Source: Chlorops oryzae (taxonomy: Eukaryota; Arthropoda; Insecta; Diptera; Chloropidae). Taken from it: DNA of 64,000 bases. Each line of letters starts with the position of its first letter. Within the stretch, counting starts at the first letter, position 1. The notes below the pieces were generated by a model that saw only the letters and a program-made list of their open reading frames with translations, was not told the DNA's origin and searched no databases. Below are positions 28,567-40,382 of this stretch, piece by piece. The stretch covers positions 82,500,779-82,564,778 of the forward strand of contig CM035808.1 in assembly GCA_020466095.1 (NCBI GenBank), read 5' to 3'. The position numbers were made by a program, and so were the translations under genes.

Positions 28567-31248
28567 CCGTTGATGCTCGACACCTAGTTTGGCCAGGAAC
28601 TGCGTGAATTTCTTGCTTGTAAATTGTGTCCCATTGTCGGTGATAAGTGTAGTCGGGACCCCGTATCGTTAAATAATGCGTTCTCTCAGGGCTTTCTGGA
28701 CGGCTTCTGTTGTCGCTGTGCGTAGAGGCACTAGCTCTACCCATTTCGAGAACTTATCGAAAAAGACCAGTAAGTAGACGTTTCCATGGGTGGAGCGTGG
28801 TAGAGGTCCCATGAAATCGGCACATAGTACGGCCCACGGCTCCTCTGCTATTCTCGTATGCATATGGCCGGCTTGCTTTTGTTGTTGGTTTTTGTACCGC
28901 TGACAGGTAAGACACTTCCGGACGTAACTCCTTATGTCCCGGTAGAATCCAGGCCAGAAATATCGCCTACCAATTCTTCCGATAGTTTTTTTAACGCCAA
29001 AGTGGCCTGCAGTAGGATCGTCATGGTTTTCCTGTAAGACTCTGTCCCTATCTTTTTTCGGGACGCAGAGTTTCCAGTTGTATCGATCGTCGTCTCCTCC
29101 TAGCACCGGTAGATATCGGAACAAATTTCCTTCCGAGATACGGTAGTCCGGGTATTTTTCTGGGTTACTGAGGACTCCTCCTTTCTTCTTTTGCACCCAG
29201 TCACTCGTGTCTCTTCCCGCGCCATCCTGGGTCTGAATGACCTGACATACGGTGTTCAACGGCTGGCGAGAAAGTGCGTCCACGATGACGTTGTATTTCC
29301 CCTTCCGGTATCTGATCTCGAACGAGTATTGTTGGAGCTCTAGCGCCCAGCGAGCGATCCTTCCCGTCGGATTGTCGATTGAGTTCAACCATTTCAGCGC
29401 TAAATGGTCTGTGATGACGACAAAGTGGTATCCCTCCAAGTAATGGCGCATCTTGCGGACTCCCCAGACGATGGCCAAGCACTCTTTTTCCGTGGTGGAA
29501 TAGTTCAGCTCCGCTGGATTCAGGTGTCTACTATCATAGGCGATGACACGCTCCTGCCCATCGATCTCCTGGGTAAGCACGGCTCTCAGGCCATAATCAC
29601 TGGCGTCGGTTTGTAGCAAAAAGGTTTTCATAAAGTCTGGGCAGGCGAGGACTGGTGCTTGAGTCAGCTTTTCCTTCAACAACTCGAACGCGTCCTGTTG
29701 ATCTTGCGTCCATTTCCAACGGTGCTTCTTCTTCAGCAAAAGTGTCATTGGGTGTACTATCTTTGAGAAGTCTGGCACAAAACGGCGGTACCAGCTCGCA
29801 ATACCCAGGCATCGGCGAAGCTCCTTCAGGTTGGTTGGTGGTTGTAGCTCTCGGATGGCTGCAATTTTCTCGGGGTCGGTGTGGATTCCTTGGGGGTTAA
29901 CAAGATGCCCTAGATATTTTATTTCCTGTCGGAAGAATTCGCATTTGTCGGGGTTTATTCGCAGGTTAGCGGCTTTAAGGCGTCGAAATACTTCCTTGAG
30001 GTTTGCCATGTGTTCGTCGAGTGATCTTCCAATCACAATGATGTCATCCAAGTAGGCGAAGGCATGTGGTTCCATATCTGGCCCTATCACCCGGTCGAGC
30101 GCCCGCTGGAACGTCGCTGGTGCGGAGTGGAGTCCAAATGGCATGACCTTCCACTGATATAGTCCTCTGCCTGGTACTGTAAACGCGGTGTACTGCTTGC
30201 TAGTCTCTTCCAGGGGAATTTGCCAATATCCGTTTTTCAAGTCGATGCTACTGATGAATTTGGCCTCTCGGAGGCGCCCCAAAATGTAGTTGATTCGCGG
30301 TAGCGGGTAGGCATCCTGTACTGATTTTTCGTTTAACTGGCGGAAATCTAGGCACAACCGCCACTTGCCGTTCTTTTTCCGCAGCATGACGACCGAGGAG
30401 CTGTACGGACTGTGTGAGGGCTCGATGCAATCCAGACGAATGAGCTCGTCGATCTCTTTATTAATGGCGTCCTGCATAATTGGATTCTTCGGGAAATAGC
30501 GTTGCTTGAAGGGCCTGGTGTCCTTCATGATGATTTCATGCTTGGTGATATTGGATAAACCTCGGATGTCTGCGAGTTCCGCTAATTCTTGTGCGAGAAA
30601 TTGTTCTTTTGTGTCGGAACTGGTGTTGGTGGGACTGGTCTCCGCGTGGGTGTGTAGAATGTTGGTGGTGTCTTCTGAGTTGGCTCTGTGGACGTCCGCT
30701 TGCTGTGTAATCCATGCCGAATGTCCTCCTATTGTGATTCGTGTTCCAGCCCTGCTCAGGAAGTCCATTCCCAGAATTACACCATCCAAAGTGGTTGGTA
30801 GGACCACGAACGTGATGTCTGTTTTGTATGACCCCAGCTGTACGGCGATGGTAAAGGTCATTTCCACGGTTTGTACTGATCCGTCTGCCATGCGTACGTT
30901 GGTTATACTATCTCTGAACGTTCCTTGCGATCCTAGTTTGGCCGCCACTTCGGTGCTGATAACGCTTCGGGAGGCTCCTGTGTCTACGGTGGAGATGTGT
31001 CGATGGTCCCCGAGTTGGACCTGGGCATATAGTAGTTCACTATACTGTAAAAGTTTGGATTGTGGCAAGGCGCGTTGCGGGGAGTTTTCACTAGGCCTTG
31101 CGTTTAGTGAGCTCCTCCGGGGTTTTCCGATGCTTTCCGGCAGGATTCCACCGTCCTGATATTTTCCTTCCTGCATACCCAGCAAAACAACTTCTGGGGG
31201 TTCTTGCAGTGTGCTCGCATGTGTCCTGTTTCCCCACAACGATAACAA
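28567..31248 (-). pseudogene. pol: pol of element 3: protease, RT, RNase H, N-terminal integrase (one stop, then interrupted)
   Basis: The frame overlaps the end of gag (gag stops at 31104) in a different frame, implying a frameshift. Protease: STVDTGASRSVIS and VILGMDFL. RT: WRLCLDFRQLNEKS, SIDLKNGYWQIPLE, FAYLDDIIVIG (catalytic DD intact). RNase H: LLQTDASDYGLRAVLTQ, VITDHLALKWL. Integrase: H2C2 finger HDDPTAGHFGVKK...CLTCQRYK and first catalytic Asp in CADFMGPLPR. A TAA at 28669-28671 stops the frame. The text continues past it with TLITDNGTQFTSKKFTQFL (second Asp) and is cut at CAGT (28563-28566) by element 4, to resume at 21056. The stop and the insertion together make it non-functional. 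Confidence 0.92.
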
Positions 31249-32279
31249 ACTTGCTTTGGGGCCATAGCCATCATTTGAACCCTGGTTTCGTCACTGCTGC
31301 TAGATTCAGCCCTGGTGTGGTTCTCCGTCTCGATTATTTCTCGTTCGCCAGCCAGTTCGGTTAGGTCGCTCAATGTGCTGAACTCCCGCCGTTTAATAAA
31401 TAGTTGATACTCCCGTCGGCTGTTTCGGAAAATGATGTCCAGACGCTTCTCTTCGGTATAGTCGACATGTCTCATGAGCGATTGGATGCTGGTGATATAC
31501 TCTTTAAAAGTTTCTCCTGCGCGTTGCTTTCTGGCTTTGATTTCGTCCTCTAATCGTTCTAGATACCGGTAGGGTAAAAATAACTTTAAAAATTCCTTTT
31601 TGAACGTCGGCCAGTCGGAAAATTCTTGCCTATTATTCCCCAGCCATGATTAGGCATAGTCTCGTAAGAATTCGGGCATTGCCTTCGGCAGGTACTGTAG
31701 GGGAATATCGTTAACTCCAGCAACTTCCTCGATCCTGTCAATGAATTCGATGGCATCTTTTTTTCCATCGAATCGGATCGACCATTTCCGTACCTGGTCG
31801 ATTATGCTAGCGTATGTCCTCACAGGTGTGTTGCTAGTTGGTTGGTGTTGGTAGCCATGGGCTTTCCAGGCCATGTCGTCCTTCAGGCTGGTCTGGGGAT
31901 ACTCGGGTTGGATCGGTGCTTGGGTGACCTTTTCGTGAGTGCCGGTATTCCATGCTCTCGCCTCGTCTAGCATTGTCGTGCCTGTACTTCTCTCGCTCGG
32001 GTTTCCTGTATCGCTTGTCTTTCCTGTCTCGCATGTTTTGGTTGGCGGTAATGGAGAAGGGCTCCTCGTGAAGCGTACCTCAAGCTCCTGTACCTTAGTG
32101 CTGATAACTGGATCCTCCATGTGGGCATTTATGAAAGACATAAGCCGTTGTTTCCTTTCATCTACTGTCCCTTGGGGGTCTAGCCCAAACGAAGCAAGAC
32201 ATTCAGATACTTCGTCCTTCTTTAGCCTCGAAATCCATTTGGTTTCTAGTGTCTTGATGATTACTTTCTCTTGTGCCAT
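31104..32279 (-). pseudogene. gag: gag of element 3 (one in-frame stop)
   Basis: 391 codons from ATG (MAQEKVIIKTLETKWISRLK) with a TAA at 31650-31652 and otherwise open. An N-terminal helical region resembling a SAP-like fold (LASFGLDPQGTVDERKQRLM), a low-complexity linker, then a capsid-like retrotransposon gag domain (IRFDGKKDAIEFIDRIEEVA ... ERLEDEIKARKQ) and one zinc knuckle CYRCGETGHMRAHC near 31230, followed by a second Cys pair (FCWVCRKENIRTVESC). ATG lies 73 nt from the PBS. Confidence 0.9.
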
Positions 32280-32351
32280 CGTATCGATTCTCTCTGCGCT
32301 GTGGTTTTACTGTGTTTTTCTTCGGTGAGCGATTCCTTGATTTATCGCTAG

Positions 32352-32369
32352 GTCCCTGCTCGGGCGCCA
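32352..32369 (-). other. Primer-binding site of element 3
   Basis: Minus strand TGGCGCCCGAGCAGGGAC, two nt from the LTR. It matches the tRNA-Lys(UUU)-type PBS (TGGCGCCCGAACAGGGAC) at 17 of 18 positions. Confidence 0.85.
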
Positions 32370-32371
32370 CT

Positions 32372-33823
32372 TGTAACGATCTTTTTTTCGGCCGGGGTAT
32401 CACTCAGTCAATCCAGGGTTCGTTACAAGACAAGAAACTGTGTTCAGTGTAGTTCAATACGCAATAATGACTTAGAACATCGTAAATTTAATTCCTTTAT
32501 TCAATTTTTTGTTTCTTCTCTCCTAACATAATCTTAATGTCTAGTTACAATGGTTGAAGCGGTAGCGTCGGCGTCTCTTACTCCAAATCCTGGCAGCGTA
32601 GCGAAGTTTCGTGCGTTCTCCAGTGGGTGCCGTGTCGATAATTGGAACTCGGGCAGTATCCGTAAGCCGCGTGTCGGGTGTCGATCGGTGAATTTCCGGC
32701 GATGGCGTAGTCTATTCTCTAGCTCTGACTCGACTACCTGTTGAACGGGGTTGGACCGCCGGAACAACAACTAGTAGGGACTGGCTACTTTTCCTAATTC
32801 ATTGACCGGGGTTGGACGACTTGTACAATGAGCTATCGGGAATAGCTACTACTCGTCTATACTTGTTGAACGGGGTTGGACCGCCGGGACAACAAATAAC
32901 GAGGATTTACTGGTGGACAATGCAAAGACTATTGTCCTCTACTGATAGGGGTTGAACCACCTGATCAATAGTTGGCTTTGATAAATTGAACTACTGTCTG
33001 GGGCTGACACCATCCAGACAATAGTTCCAAAAGGATGGCTAACCTGAGAGACAATTGAGTGTTAATTACCTCTGGTTACCTTGTTGTTCGGCTTGGTGGT
33101 CCCAATCGGATAAAACACTTTTGTTTTCACAACTGGGTCGCTCCGTGAGCTGAACACTGAGATGCCCTTCGCTGCGAAAACCGTGGCTTATATTCGTCCA
33201 AAATGTTAAACGAAATGAGAATTTTACAAATTTTTTGTGCACACTGTCAAAGGCGTGTACTGACGCCGTGTGCAGAAACCTGGCTTGATCGGTGGAAGTC
33301 GGGTTTGTGCCTGTGGTGGATTGGTGCTGTGTCGCGGATATAGTAGTAGCTGCGTCATGGCTACTGTTCCAGGGGGCGTAAACTGGTACTGTGACTTGGC
33401 TATCGATCTTGTTGTGTCCCGGCTACTGTTCCAGGGGGCGTAAACTGGTATTGTGACTTGGCTATCGATCTTGTTGCGTCACGGCTACTGTTCCAGGGGG
33501 CGTAGAGTGGCTGTTCAAAAAAAAACCCATTTGTTCCTCTTCTTACTTCTTAATCTTATATCTCTGATTATATATTTTTTTTCCATTCATTTTTTTTTTC
33601 TTTTCTTATAATATATTTAAAACATAATCGATCATAATTCTAACAAAACAAATTCATTTCTGACATAAAAAAGTAGTTTGATAAAAAAAAATATATAGAA
33701 AAGCATCTCTCGTTGCCACTTGTCGGTTCGTTCTAATGTGCGGGAGGGAGAAAAATAATGATTAAACGAACAAATGTAAGAGTTAAAATTTTCCGTTTGG
33801 TCCCAAAATCTTACCCCATTACA
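32372..33823 (-). repeat. 5' LTR of element 3
   Basis: 1452 bp, partner of 18260-19711, with the same hairpin series and 62-bp repeat. Followed by the target duplication AATC at 33824-33827. Confidence 0.93.
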
Positions 33824-33827
33824 AATC

Positions 33828-35000
33828 TTATAATAATAGCTTTAGAATGAGTACTCGTTATAATGTAAGAACGAATTGTAATGACGAAGTAGTATAGGAC
33901 AAACACTGATGAAGTCAACGCCTGCTAGACAAGTCGTCTTTCTAAATCGGCTACGATTCTCGTTGGTGATAAAAGACATTTCAGTAAGAAATATAAAATA
34001 AAACTTTCGGGGTTAACACTGACACAGGACCAATTAAGAGCTCTGATTAATAAAAGAGCAGACGCATTTGCTAGTCCAACAAAGAGTCTTCCTTACAACA
34101 CAAATATTTTGGCTACGATTCATACGAAAAATAATGATCCTGCCTATTCAAAACTGTACCCCTACCCCATGAGCGTAACAGACTTTGTTATTTCAGAAGT
34201 TAAACGACTGTGGAATGATGGCATTATAAGACCCTCTCGGTCACCTTATAACAGTCCAATAGGGGTGGCCGATAAAAAAGGAACTGACGAGACAGGGAAA
34301 AGGAAAACGCGATTAGTAATTGACTTCAGAAATCTGAACTCAATTACGATAAGTACACCATTCCTAAAATCACAATGATATTATCCAACCTAGGTAGATC
34401 AAGCTCTTTCACAACATAAGGTCTCAAATCTGGCTTTCACCAAGTAAAACCTACAGAGCGGGATAGCGAAAAACCATATTTTTCCGTAAACAACGGAAAA
34501 TATAAATTCTGCAGATTGGCTTTTGGGCTGAAAAATGTACCAAGTATTTTTAAGAGAGCAATCGATGACTTTCTCAGAGAACAAATCGGTTAATTTTGTC
34601 ATGTCTATGTCGATGATGTTATCATTTTTTCAGAAACAATGAAAGATCACTTAAAGCACATAGACTGGGTTTGGGGGCGTTTATATGACGCAAATATGCG
34701 AGTCTCAGATAAAAAATTACATTTTTTCAAAACCAGTGTGAAATATATGGGGTTAATCGTATCAGAGGATACTATAACTACCTCTCCTACGAAAATAAAA
34801 GCACGAACGCAATACAAGGTCCCGGAAACTTTATTTGGCGTTTGATCTTTACTCGGGCTCGCCAATTACTACAAATAATTTGTTTGGCACTTCGCTACTG
34901 TACCAAAGCCCATTACGGACCTGTTGAAGGGTGAAAATGGAAAAGCTAGTACTTATCAGTCACGAAAAAATTTAGTTAAATTAAATGATCCCCAAAAGAC
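33828..35000 (+). pseudogene. pol: Element 2, 3' part: RT region of gypsy-like pol (decayed, truncated)
   Basis: Resumes directly after the AATC duplication. Recognisable blocks are QLRALINKRADAFASP (34037), LPYNTNILATIHTKNNDPAY, KLYPYPMSVTDFV, DGIIRPSRSPYNSP (34220-34260), [11 protein letters not shown] (34313), FCRLAFGLKNVPSIFKRAID (34500), VYVDDVIIFSE (34603-34635, catalytic DD intact), DANMRVSDKKLHFFK and ITDLLKGENG (about 34910-34940). Several stops and frameshifts are present, and recognisable coding ends near 35000. From 34239 rightward the sequence is duplicated at 47430 onward. Confidence 0.87.
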
Positions 35001-35294
35001 AATATAAAATAGAATATCTTTGGAATATAACATTTTGTTTATATAGGAGTGGTATTTCTACTTATATCAATGACTGTAAATGATTCGAGCTCCATCATTT
35101 AGCAAATCTCTTGGTTGGTTGTTTGAGCTCAATTTCAACAAATTTTAACTAAGGGCAGAAAAAATAAAAATTTATACAGATCTGTTTGTGTCAAGAAACC
35201 GAAAAATCGCCTTTGAACTTACAAAACTTATTCAAAACTGGTAAATTCAACAGCAAATTCCATCATATTTACCATTTTTACGGTACTAGTATCT
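35001..35294. other. AT-rich spacer, nothing recognised
   Basis: Between the end of recognisable element 2 and the start of the minisatellite-like array. Also present in unit 2 (about 48200-48505). Confidence 0.4.
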
Positions 35295-36600
35295 TACAAG
35301 CGCTCTACTAAGCATTTCAAGTTTGATTTCAGAAAATGTAATATTATATTTAGATCCGTTAAATTGAATTTCGAAAGTGTAAAATTGAATTCAGAAATAT
35401 AAAACTCAATTCAGATCCGTCAAATTGAATTCCGAAGGTGTAAATTTGAATTCAGAAATATGAAGTAGATTTCAGAAAGCGTAAGTTAAAACTCAGAAGC
35501 GTCAGATTGATTTCACAAACAGAACATTGATTTCAGAGAGCGAAAATTTGATTTCCGAAAGCTTAAACTTCAAATCGATTGAGTTAATTTGAATTAAGAA
35601 ATATAAAATAGATTTCAGAAAGCGTAAGTTTAAATTCAGAAGCGTCAGATTGATTTCAGAAACAGAACATTGATTGCAGAGAGCGCAAATTTGATTTCCG
35701 AAAGGTTAAACATCAATTCGATTGAGTAAATTTGAATTCAGAAATATAAAATAGATTTTAGAAAGCGTAAGCTTAATTTCAGAAGCGTAAGATTGATTCA
35801 GAAACAGAACATTGATTTCAGAGAGCGTAAGTCCGATTTCCGAATGCGTTAACTTCAAATCGATTGAGCAAAATAAAATTCAGAATACGTAGGTAAAAAT
35901 TGAGATCCGCCAGATTGATTTCAGAAACCGTCCATTTTATTCAGAAAGCGCAAGTTAAAATCGAGATCTGTAAGATTGATTTTAGAAAGCGTTACATTGA
36001 TTTCCGAAAGCGAGAATTTGAATTCAGAACACTATTGTTTTAAATAATATAAATTTACATTTATTATTTGTGTACATAGATCTACCTCTTTTCAAGTTTC
36101 ATTTCAGAAAATGTTACATTGTATTTAGATCCGTTTATTTGAATTCCGAAAAAGTAAAATTGAATTCAGAAAAATAAAATAGATTTTAGAAAGCGTAAGT
36201 TAAAATTCAGAAGCGTCAGATTGATTTCAGACACAGAACATTGATTGCAGAGAGCGTAAATTTGATTTTCGAAAGCGTAAAATTGTAATCACATGAGTGA
36301 AATTAAATTAATAATACGTAGGTTAAAATTGAGATGCGTCAGATTGATTTCAAAAAGCGTCAATTTTATTTCAGAAAGCGTAAGTTAAAATCGAGATGCG
36401 TAAGATTGATTTCAGAATGCGTTACATTGATTTCCGGAAGTGGGAATATGATTCAAAACAATATTGTTTTTTATTTATATAAATTTACATTTAATATATA
36501 TGTACATAAATCTTCATTATATTATATATATATTTATTGTAAATGTTTTTTTTATATGCTTCGATTTACATTCAGGTATTTATGTACATAGATAAACGGC
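35295..36600. repeat. Degenerate ~20-bp minisatellite (transposon end array), unit 1
   Basis: Dozens of variants of TTGATTTCAGAAAGCGTAAA and TTGAATTCAGAAACAGAACA lie head to tail. Two sub-blocks each begin with TTTCAAGTTT-like text then ATTTCAGAAAATGT (35305 and 36100), the same start as the Tc1-type MITE ends at 59759. The array abuts the 3' end of the transposase pseudogene at 36601, so it is probably that element's expanded terminal repeat. Confidence 0.8.
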
Positions 36601-37698
36601 TTATGTGCCCACTTGCACATCATGCAAGTCAGGTGCATCGGCCTGGTAGGTGGTGCAGTGCTGTATGCCTCGTGCGCACTCTCCTCCGGAAATCGTCAGT
36701 TTTGCCTCGTCCATGAGTCGCTCCAAGTAGTGGAGGCGCTGTTCAGAGAGACCAATCTTTCGGACTTCAGGGCTGCCTATTTGGCATTTCACATAAGTCT
36801 TAATTTTGGACCATATAATCTCAATGAGATCAAACATAAGGGAATATGGCCCCAAACGAAGAACCTTTGCCTTGTTGTCCAGCGCTGCGTGGCAAGGAGC
36901 ATTATCGCACACAACAACCAAATCCTCTAAGTTCTTTCCGAGCTCCTGCCACCTCTCTGCAACAACGCCTATCCATTCACCGCACTTCTCCCTGTTGAAC
37001 GATCCTCGTTGACGAGACATAACAAAAACTCCAGAGGTGGCTATGGTGCCAATCAAATAAGCATTTGGTCAGAGTGAAGCTGGTAGAACCTGGACAGCTC
37101 GCTGTCCAATAAAGGATCGTCCCTTGCTGTGGCGACAAAACAAATTGAAGTTCGTTTCATCTATCGAAACGATGTTTTCCCCGGTCCTGACGTATGTGTT
37201 GAGCTCCGTGACGTACGCAGCTCGTTTTATTTTATATTCTGCAGAGTACGTTGTCTCGGGCTGCGAGTGTACTAATTTGGAGGTGAAGACCCGACCTTCC
37301 AAAAAGTTACCAACTGCAGTTGTTGAGAGCATTACATTGAACTCCGATCTCAATCGCAAAGCAATATCCTTCAAGGTTATTCTGCTGGTGGTCTCCACCC
37401 ACTCCAGTACAACATTGACCTGATCCTCGCTCAGTTCCTTCTGCCGATTGCCGCCTTATGGCAAAATCTGGGTCCGTCCAGATTTGACCCAGCTCCAAGC
37501 TACCTTATACTCTATTTCAAGATTAACTGCCAAAGAAGCCCAATCATCACCCCGGTTTGCAGCGAAAACGATTCTTTCTGTGTCTTGGGTCGTGTGAATT
37601 TCGAACGTCTTTCGTTGAATCAATTCTGAATCTGCAATAAAACGAGAATCCTGATTTTCCGATATCGCTATTTTGACCCTGCGACGATATCGAGACAT
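36601..37698 (-). pseudogene. Tc1/mariner (IS630)-type transposase, unit 1 (two stops)
   Basis: From ATG (MSRYRRRVKIAISENQDSRF) through an N-terminal helix-turn-helix region (KDIALRLRSEFNVMLSTTAV) to the catalytic core: first Asp in IVSIDETNFNLF, second in VVVCDNAPCHAALD, and the third acidic residue in FDLIEIIWSKIK. It ends LHDVQVGT at 36601. Stops interrupt at about 37453-37455 (TAA) and 37066-37068 (TGA). Both are present in the unit 2 copy, so they predate the duplication. I count 27 residues between the second Asp and the Glu, fewer than in DD34-37 families. C-terminal fragments of the same protein are inside the MITEs at 59.8-64 kb. Confidence 0.85.
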
Positions 37699-37736
37699 TA
37701 TTGTGTTTAAAGGGTATTCAACAAAAACCGAATAAC

Positions 37737-37955
37737 TTACCATGAATATCCTGCCGACAAATGGGGCAAAAGGGGGTCGTGCTGCAATACGGGTGCCAAG
37801 CAGATGGTGTGCATCAAATGCCGACAGGGCAGGATTCGACTCACTTCACTCTCACTGGACTTCATCGTTGTGATATAAATTGCACAGATTTCCTTCAGCT
37901 CCGACATTTTCTTCGACGTGATGAAATTGCGATTTCTTCCTATTGACCATAGCAA
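37737..37955 (-). pseudogene. RING-H2 finger ORF upstream of the transposase, unit 1 (frameshifted)
   Basis: Same strand as and directly upstream of the transposase. Reads EICAIYITTMKSSESEV then ILPCRHLMHTICLAPVLQHD. An extra A at about 37779 shifts the frame before the last Cys pair. The unit 2 copy keeps the frame and is described there. Confidence 0.65.
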
Positions 37956-38745
37956 TGCTTACTTCAACGTAAGACTTTAACTTTCGAACTTTTAAAGAAA
38001 GTTGTATCCGGGTCTCATACAAGTCGGCGAACAATATTTGCGAGAAGGTCGTCCTACTTCCATGGCACTATGGCTCAAATGACTTTTTGCGCGGCCAAAA
38101 GTCGATTATTCAGTTTTAGATTTAGAAAATTTTTTTTGGGTGATTTTGATAGTAAACAAACCCACTAATATAAAATGGTGCCAATTTTTATGCAGATGGA
38201 AACTCTGGTGCATGTACTAATTAGCTGAAATTGATTGTTTTGATTGTTAAGATGTTGACGCTTCATATTAATTTAATCAAGTGAAGTTGCAAACGCTTCG
38301 GCAAACAATATATTGAGCCCAGCAATTTTTTTTTGTAATGAAAATCGAACGACATGGTATGTATAATAAAATGTGATAATTTGAATTCTATTGTAGATTT
38401 GTGTGATAAGAAAATGAGCTGTAATAAAGTGAAGTTCATATTTGCGTAAAAAGAAAAGTTGTGTGTTTGTTGCATGGAGTAGAACTTTACCGATTGTCGT
38501 TTATTGGATACAAATTAATCTTTTGAAGACAGACTTTTATATGTTCTTCAAAGTGGTGTATGAATCATCTGCTCATATTTGCTCCTATTTATATAATCGT
38601 TCTTTTCAGATAATATGAAGCTAAATAATTACGAGATTTTCGATGTTCGGGTTGACAGTGGCAAAATGTGATGAGAGACATACGCAGCAAAATTTAAAAT
38701 TTTTGTTCCTATGCACATCAAAAGTGGGTCAAGCACGGCAGAAGT
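37956..38745. other. Spacer between the divergent RING and RAG-like sequences, nothing recognised
   Basis: Non-coding, AT-rich in unit 1. The homologous stretch in unit 2 is about 50803-51583. The transposase frame on the plus strand may extend a little upstream of 38746, but its start is not clear. Confidence 0.4.
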
Positions 38746-39550
38746 TTGGTGAAGTTTCAAAAATATGAAGCGCAATGGCTTGAAATGAATGCGGTTTTCA
38801 TACTTTCGAGCTCATCCCAGAGAGGATGGCCACAGATTGCTTATGCTGAAGCGAGTGATCGCCAAAAAGGAAGAATGGCATCAGAAACTTGTTCCCAGCA
38901 GGGAAAAAATACCGATTTATTGGTACATGCTGCTTCAATATCAACGCTTGAATCAAAAGATAAAAATGTAAGATTTATTTTAAATATAGCAGCCACATCT
39001 CCAACACGGCCTTCAAAAATGAGAAATATTGTCGAATCAGTCGATAAGAAGCCTCAAGGTCTTTCTCCCGAAGAAGCACTGTCCTTTTTAATAGAAAATA
39101 ATTTATCAAAGCGCCAATATAACAATATTCGAAAAGTAAGTAAGTCGCGTAACTGTGACATTTACCCGACTTATGTTACTATAAATTAACTGAATGGAAG
39201 CAACAATGTCGACCAGAAAACAAAGTATCGGCCGAAACCTTTGCTGAAGTGCCTTTGCTCTTGACCATACTCTAAACAGAATACTTTTGCTTCAAAGAGA
39301 TGTGTTGGAGCGATTGGAGACTACAAATGATGTTCATTTGATCTTAAGCTATGGTTTTGACGGCTCGACAGGACAGAGTGCTTTCAAGCAAAAATTTCAT
39401 GAAAAAGCTCCAGAGTTCTTCGATCAGTCTCTTTTCGTTACTTCAGTTATTCCACTGAAATAAATGGTATTTTCAGATACAGTTATTTGGTTGAACCGAA
39501 CACCGTAGTTTGTACGCTTTTGTCGACATAAAAAAATTGAATTCGTAAAG
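38746..39550 (+). pseudogene. DDE transposase N-terminal/central part (RAG1/Transib-like, tentative), unit 1
   Basis: Blocks in order: RGWPQIAYAEASDRQKGRM, LSPEEALSFLIENNLSKRQY, NIRKVSKSRNCDIYPTY, then with a frame change KLTEWKQQCRPENKVSAETF, and LILSYGFDGSTGQSAFKQKF near 39338-39400, whose Asp I take as the first catalytic residue. It continues LFVTSVIPLK, then SDTVIWLNRTP and FCRHKKIEFVK. Several stops and frameshifts. It is cut at 39551 by the LTR of element 5. The C-terminal half of a related protein lies at 8754-9225 on the minus strand. Confidence 0.5.
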
Positions 39551-40382
39551 TGTGATAATCCTGATTGGCAAGCGAAAGAGCACATTTGCATGCTAGTTGT
39601 GCCAGGTGCTGAGCTCGTCGGTTCGGGTGCGGGACTTGTCTCCTCCACTATCAGAGTACCAACCGTATCAACATAAATAAAATTCATGCACATTCGGTAT
39701 AATTACCTCTAGAATTGAAATCGAATAGGATGAATCTCATCTTTTGCGGACTTGGACTGGACCATGAAAATGTTAATCTGAATTGCAACTTCATTCGGTA
39801 CACGAAAACCACTAGTGAGAAGCGGAGGTGTTGATTGCTTCTCGTCTCTACCTTGAACCCCAACCAAAGAGAACGTTTTGCAGTATTGATCTCCTCACCC
39901 ATCCATATTTAATTCGATCACAACTCGTTATTCCGGCTTACTCATAGCTCTCAAAGTTTATTCATTTTAACCAAAATTCAAAAAAAAACAAAGGATATTC
40001 AATTTTCATTATAACTAAAAGTAAAAATTTTCTTGTAATTTATCATCGCGATCTATCTTACAATTCATGAAGAACGTCGCGTAAAAAAAAAAGAAACTTA
40101 AACTCCACTAATTTGATTCTTCTTAGTGCTTAAATGTGTGTGTGTGTGTGTTTAATATATTATATTAATCCTAGTACAACAAGAAAAAAATTTTTCTTAT
40201 AAATAGCACTAGGTAGGTATTTGTAAACTTACAGTGTGAAAAATTGCAATGACTTATAACTATTAGGTTAGAGAGAGCAAAAATAGTAAACGAGATGGTG
40301 AGACGGTGGAAAGGTAAATAAGAGGTTAAAAAAGTCAGACAGGAGGGGAAAAATATATATAGATAAGGAAATAGAGAAGTTT

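Larger units (their letters stand above)
18234..33823 (-). mobile_element. Element 3: Osvaldo-type Ty3/gypsy retrotransposon, split by element 4
   Basis: Two LTRs of equal length (1452 bp) with TGTAAC...ATTACA ends, a 4-bp target duplication AATC (18230-18233 and 33824-33827), a lysine-tRNA-type PBS, gag, pol and a third ORF, all on the minus strand. Without element 4 it is about 8.1 kb. RT motifs (FTVPGRGLYQWKVMPFGL), long LTRs, an HIV-like lysine PBS and a third ORF fit the Osvaldo group (family knowledge). The outer left end carries an extra TGTAAC stub plus PBS sequence. Gag and pol each have one in-frame stop. LTRs differ at about 8 sites in their first 150 bp. Confidence 0.9.

Noticed and set aside
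30506..31159. 217-codon plus-strand ORF
   Set aside because: Antisense shadow of the protease/RT region of element 3.
35295..36600. CRISPR-like array of short repeats
   Set aside because: Repeats are degenerate and contiguous without unique spacers, in eukaryotic DNA, and they match transposon ends.
39424..39693. Minus-strand 89-codon ORF (VDTVGTLIVEETSPAPEPTS) shared by both units and by the array
   Set aside because: It lies in the U5 end of the element 5 LTR and runs on into transposase sequence. Its conservation is explained by the LTR, not by coding.
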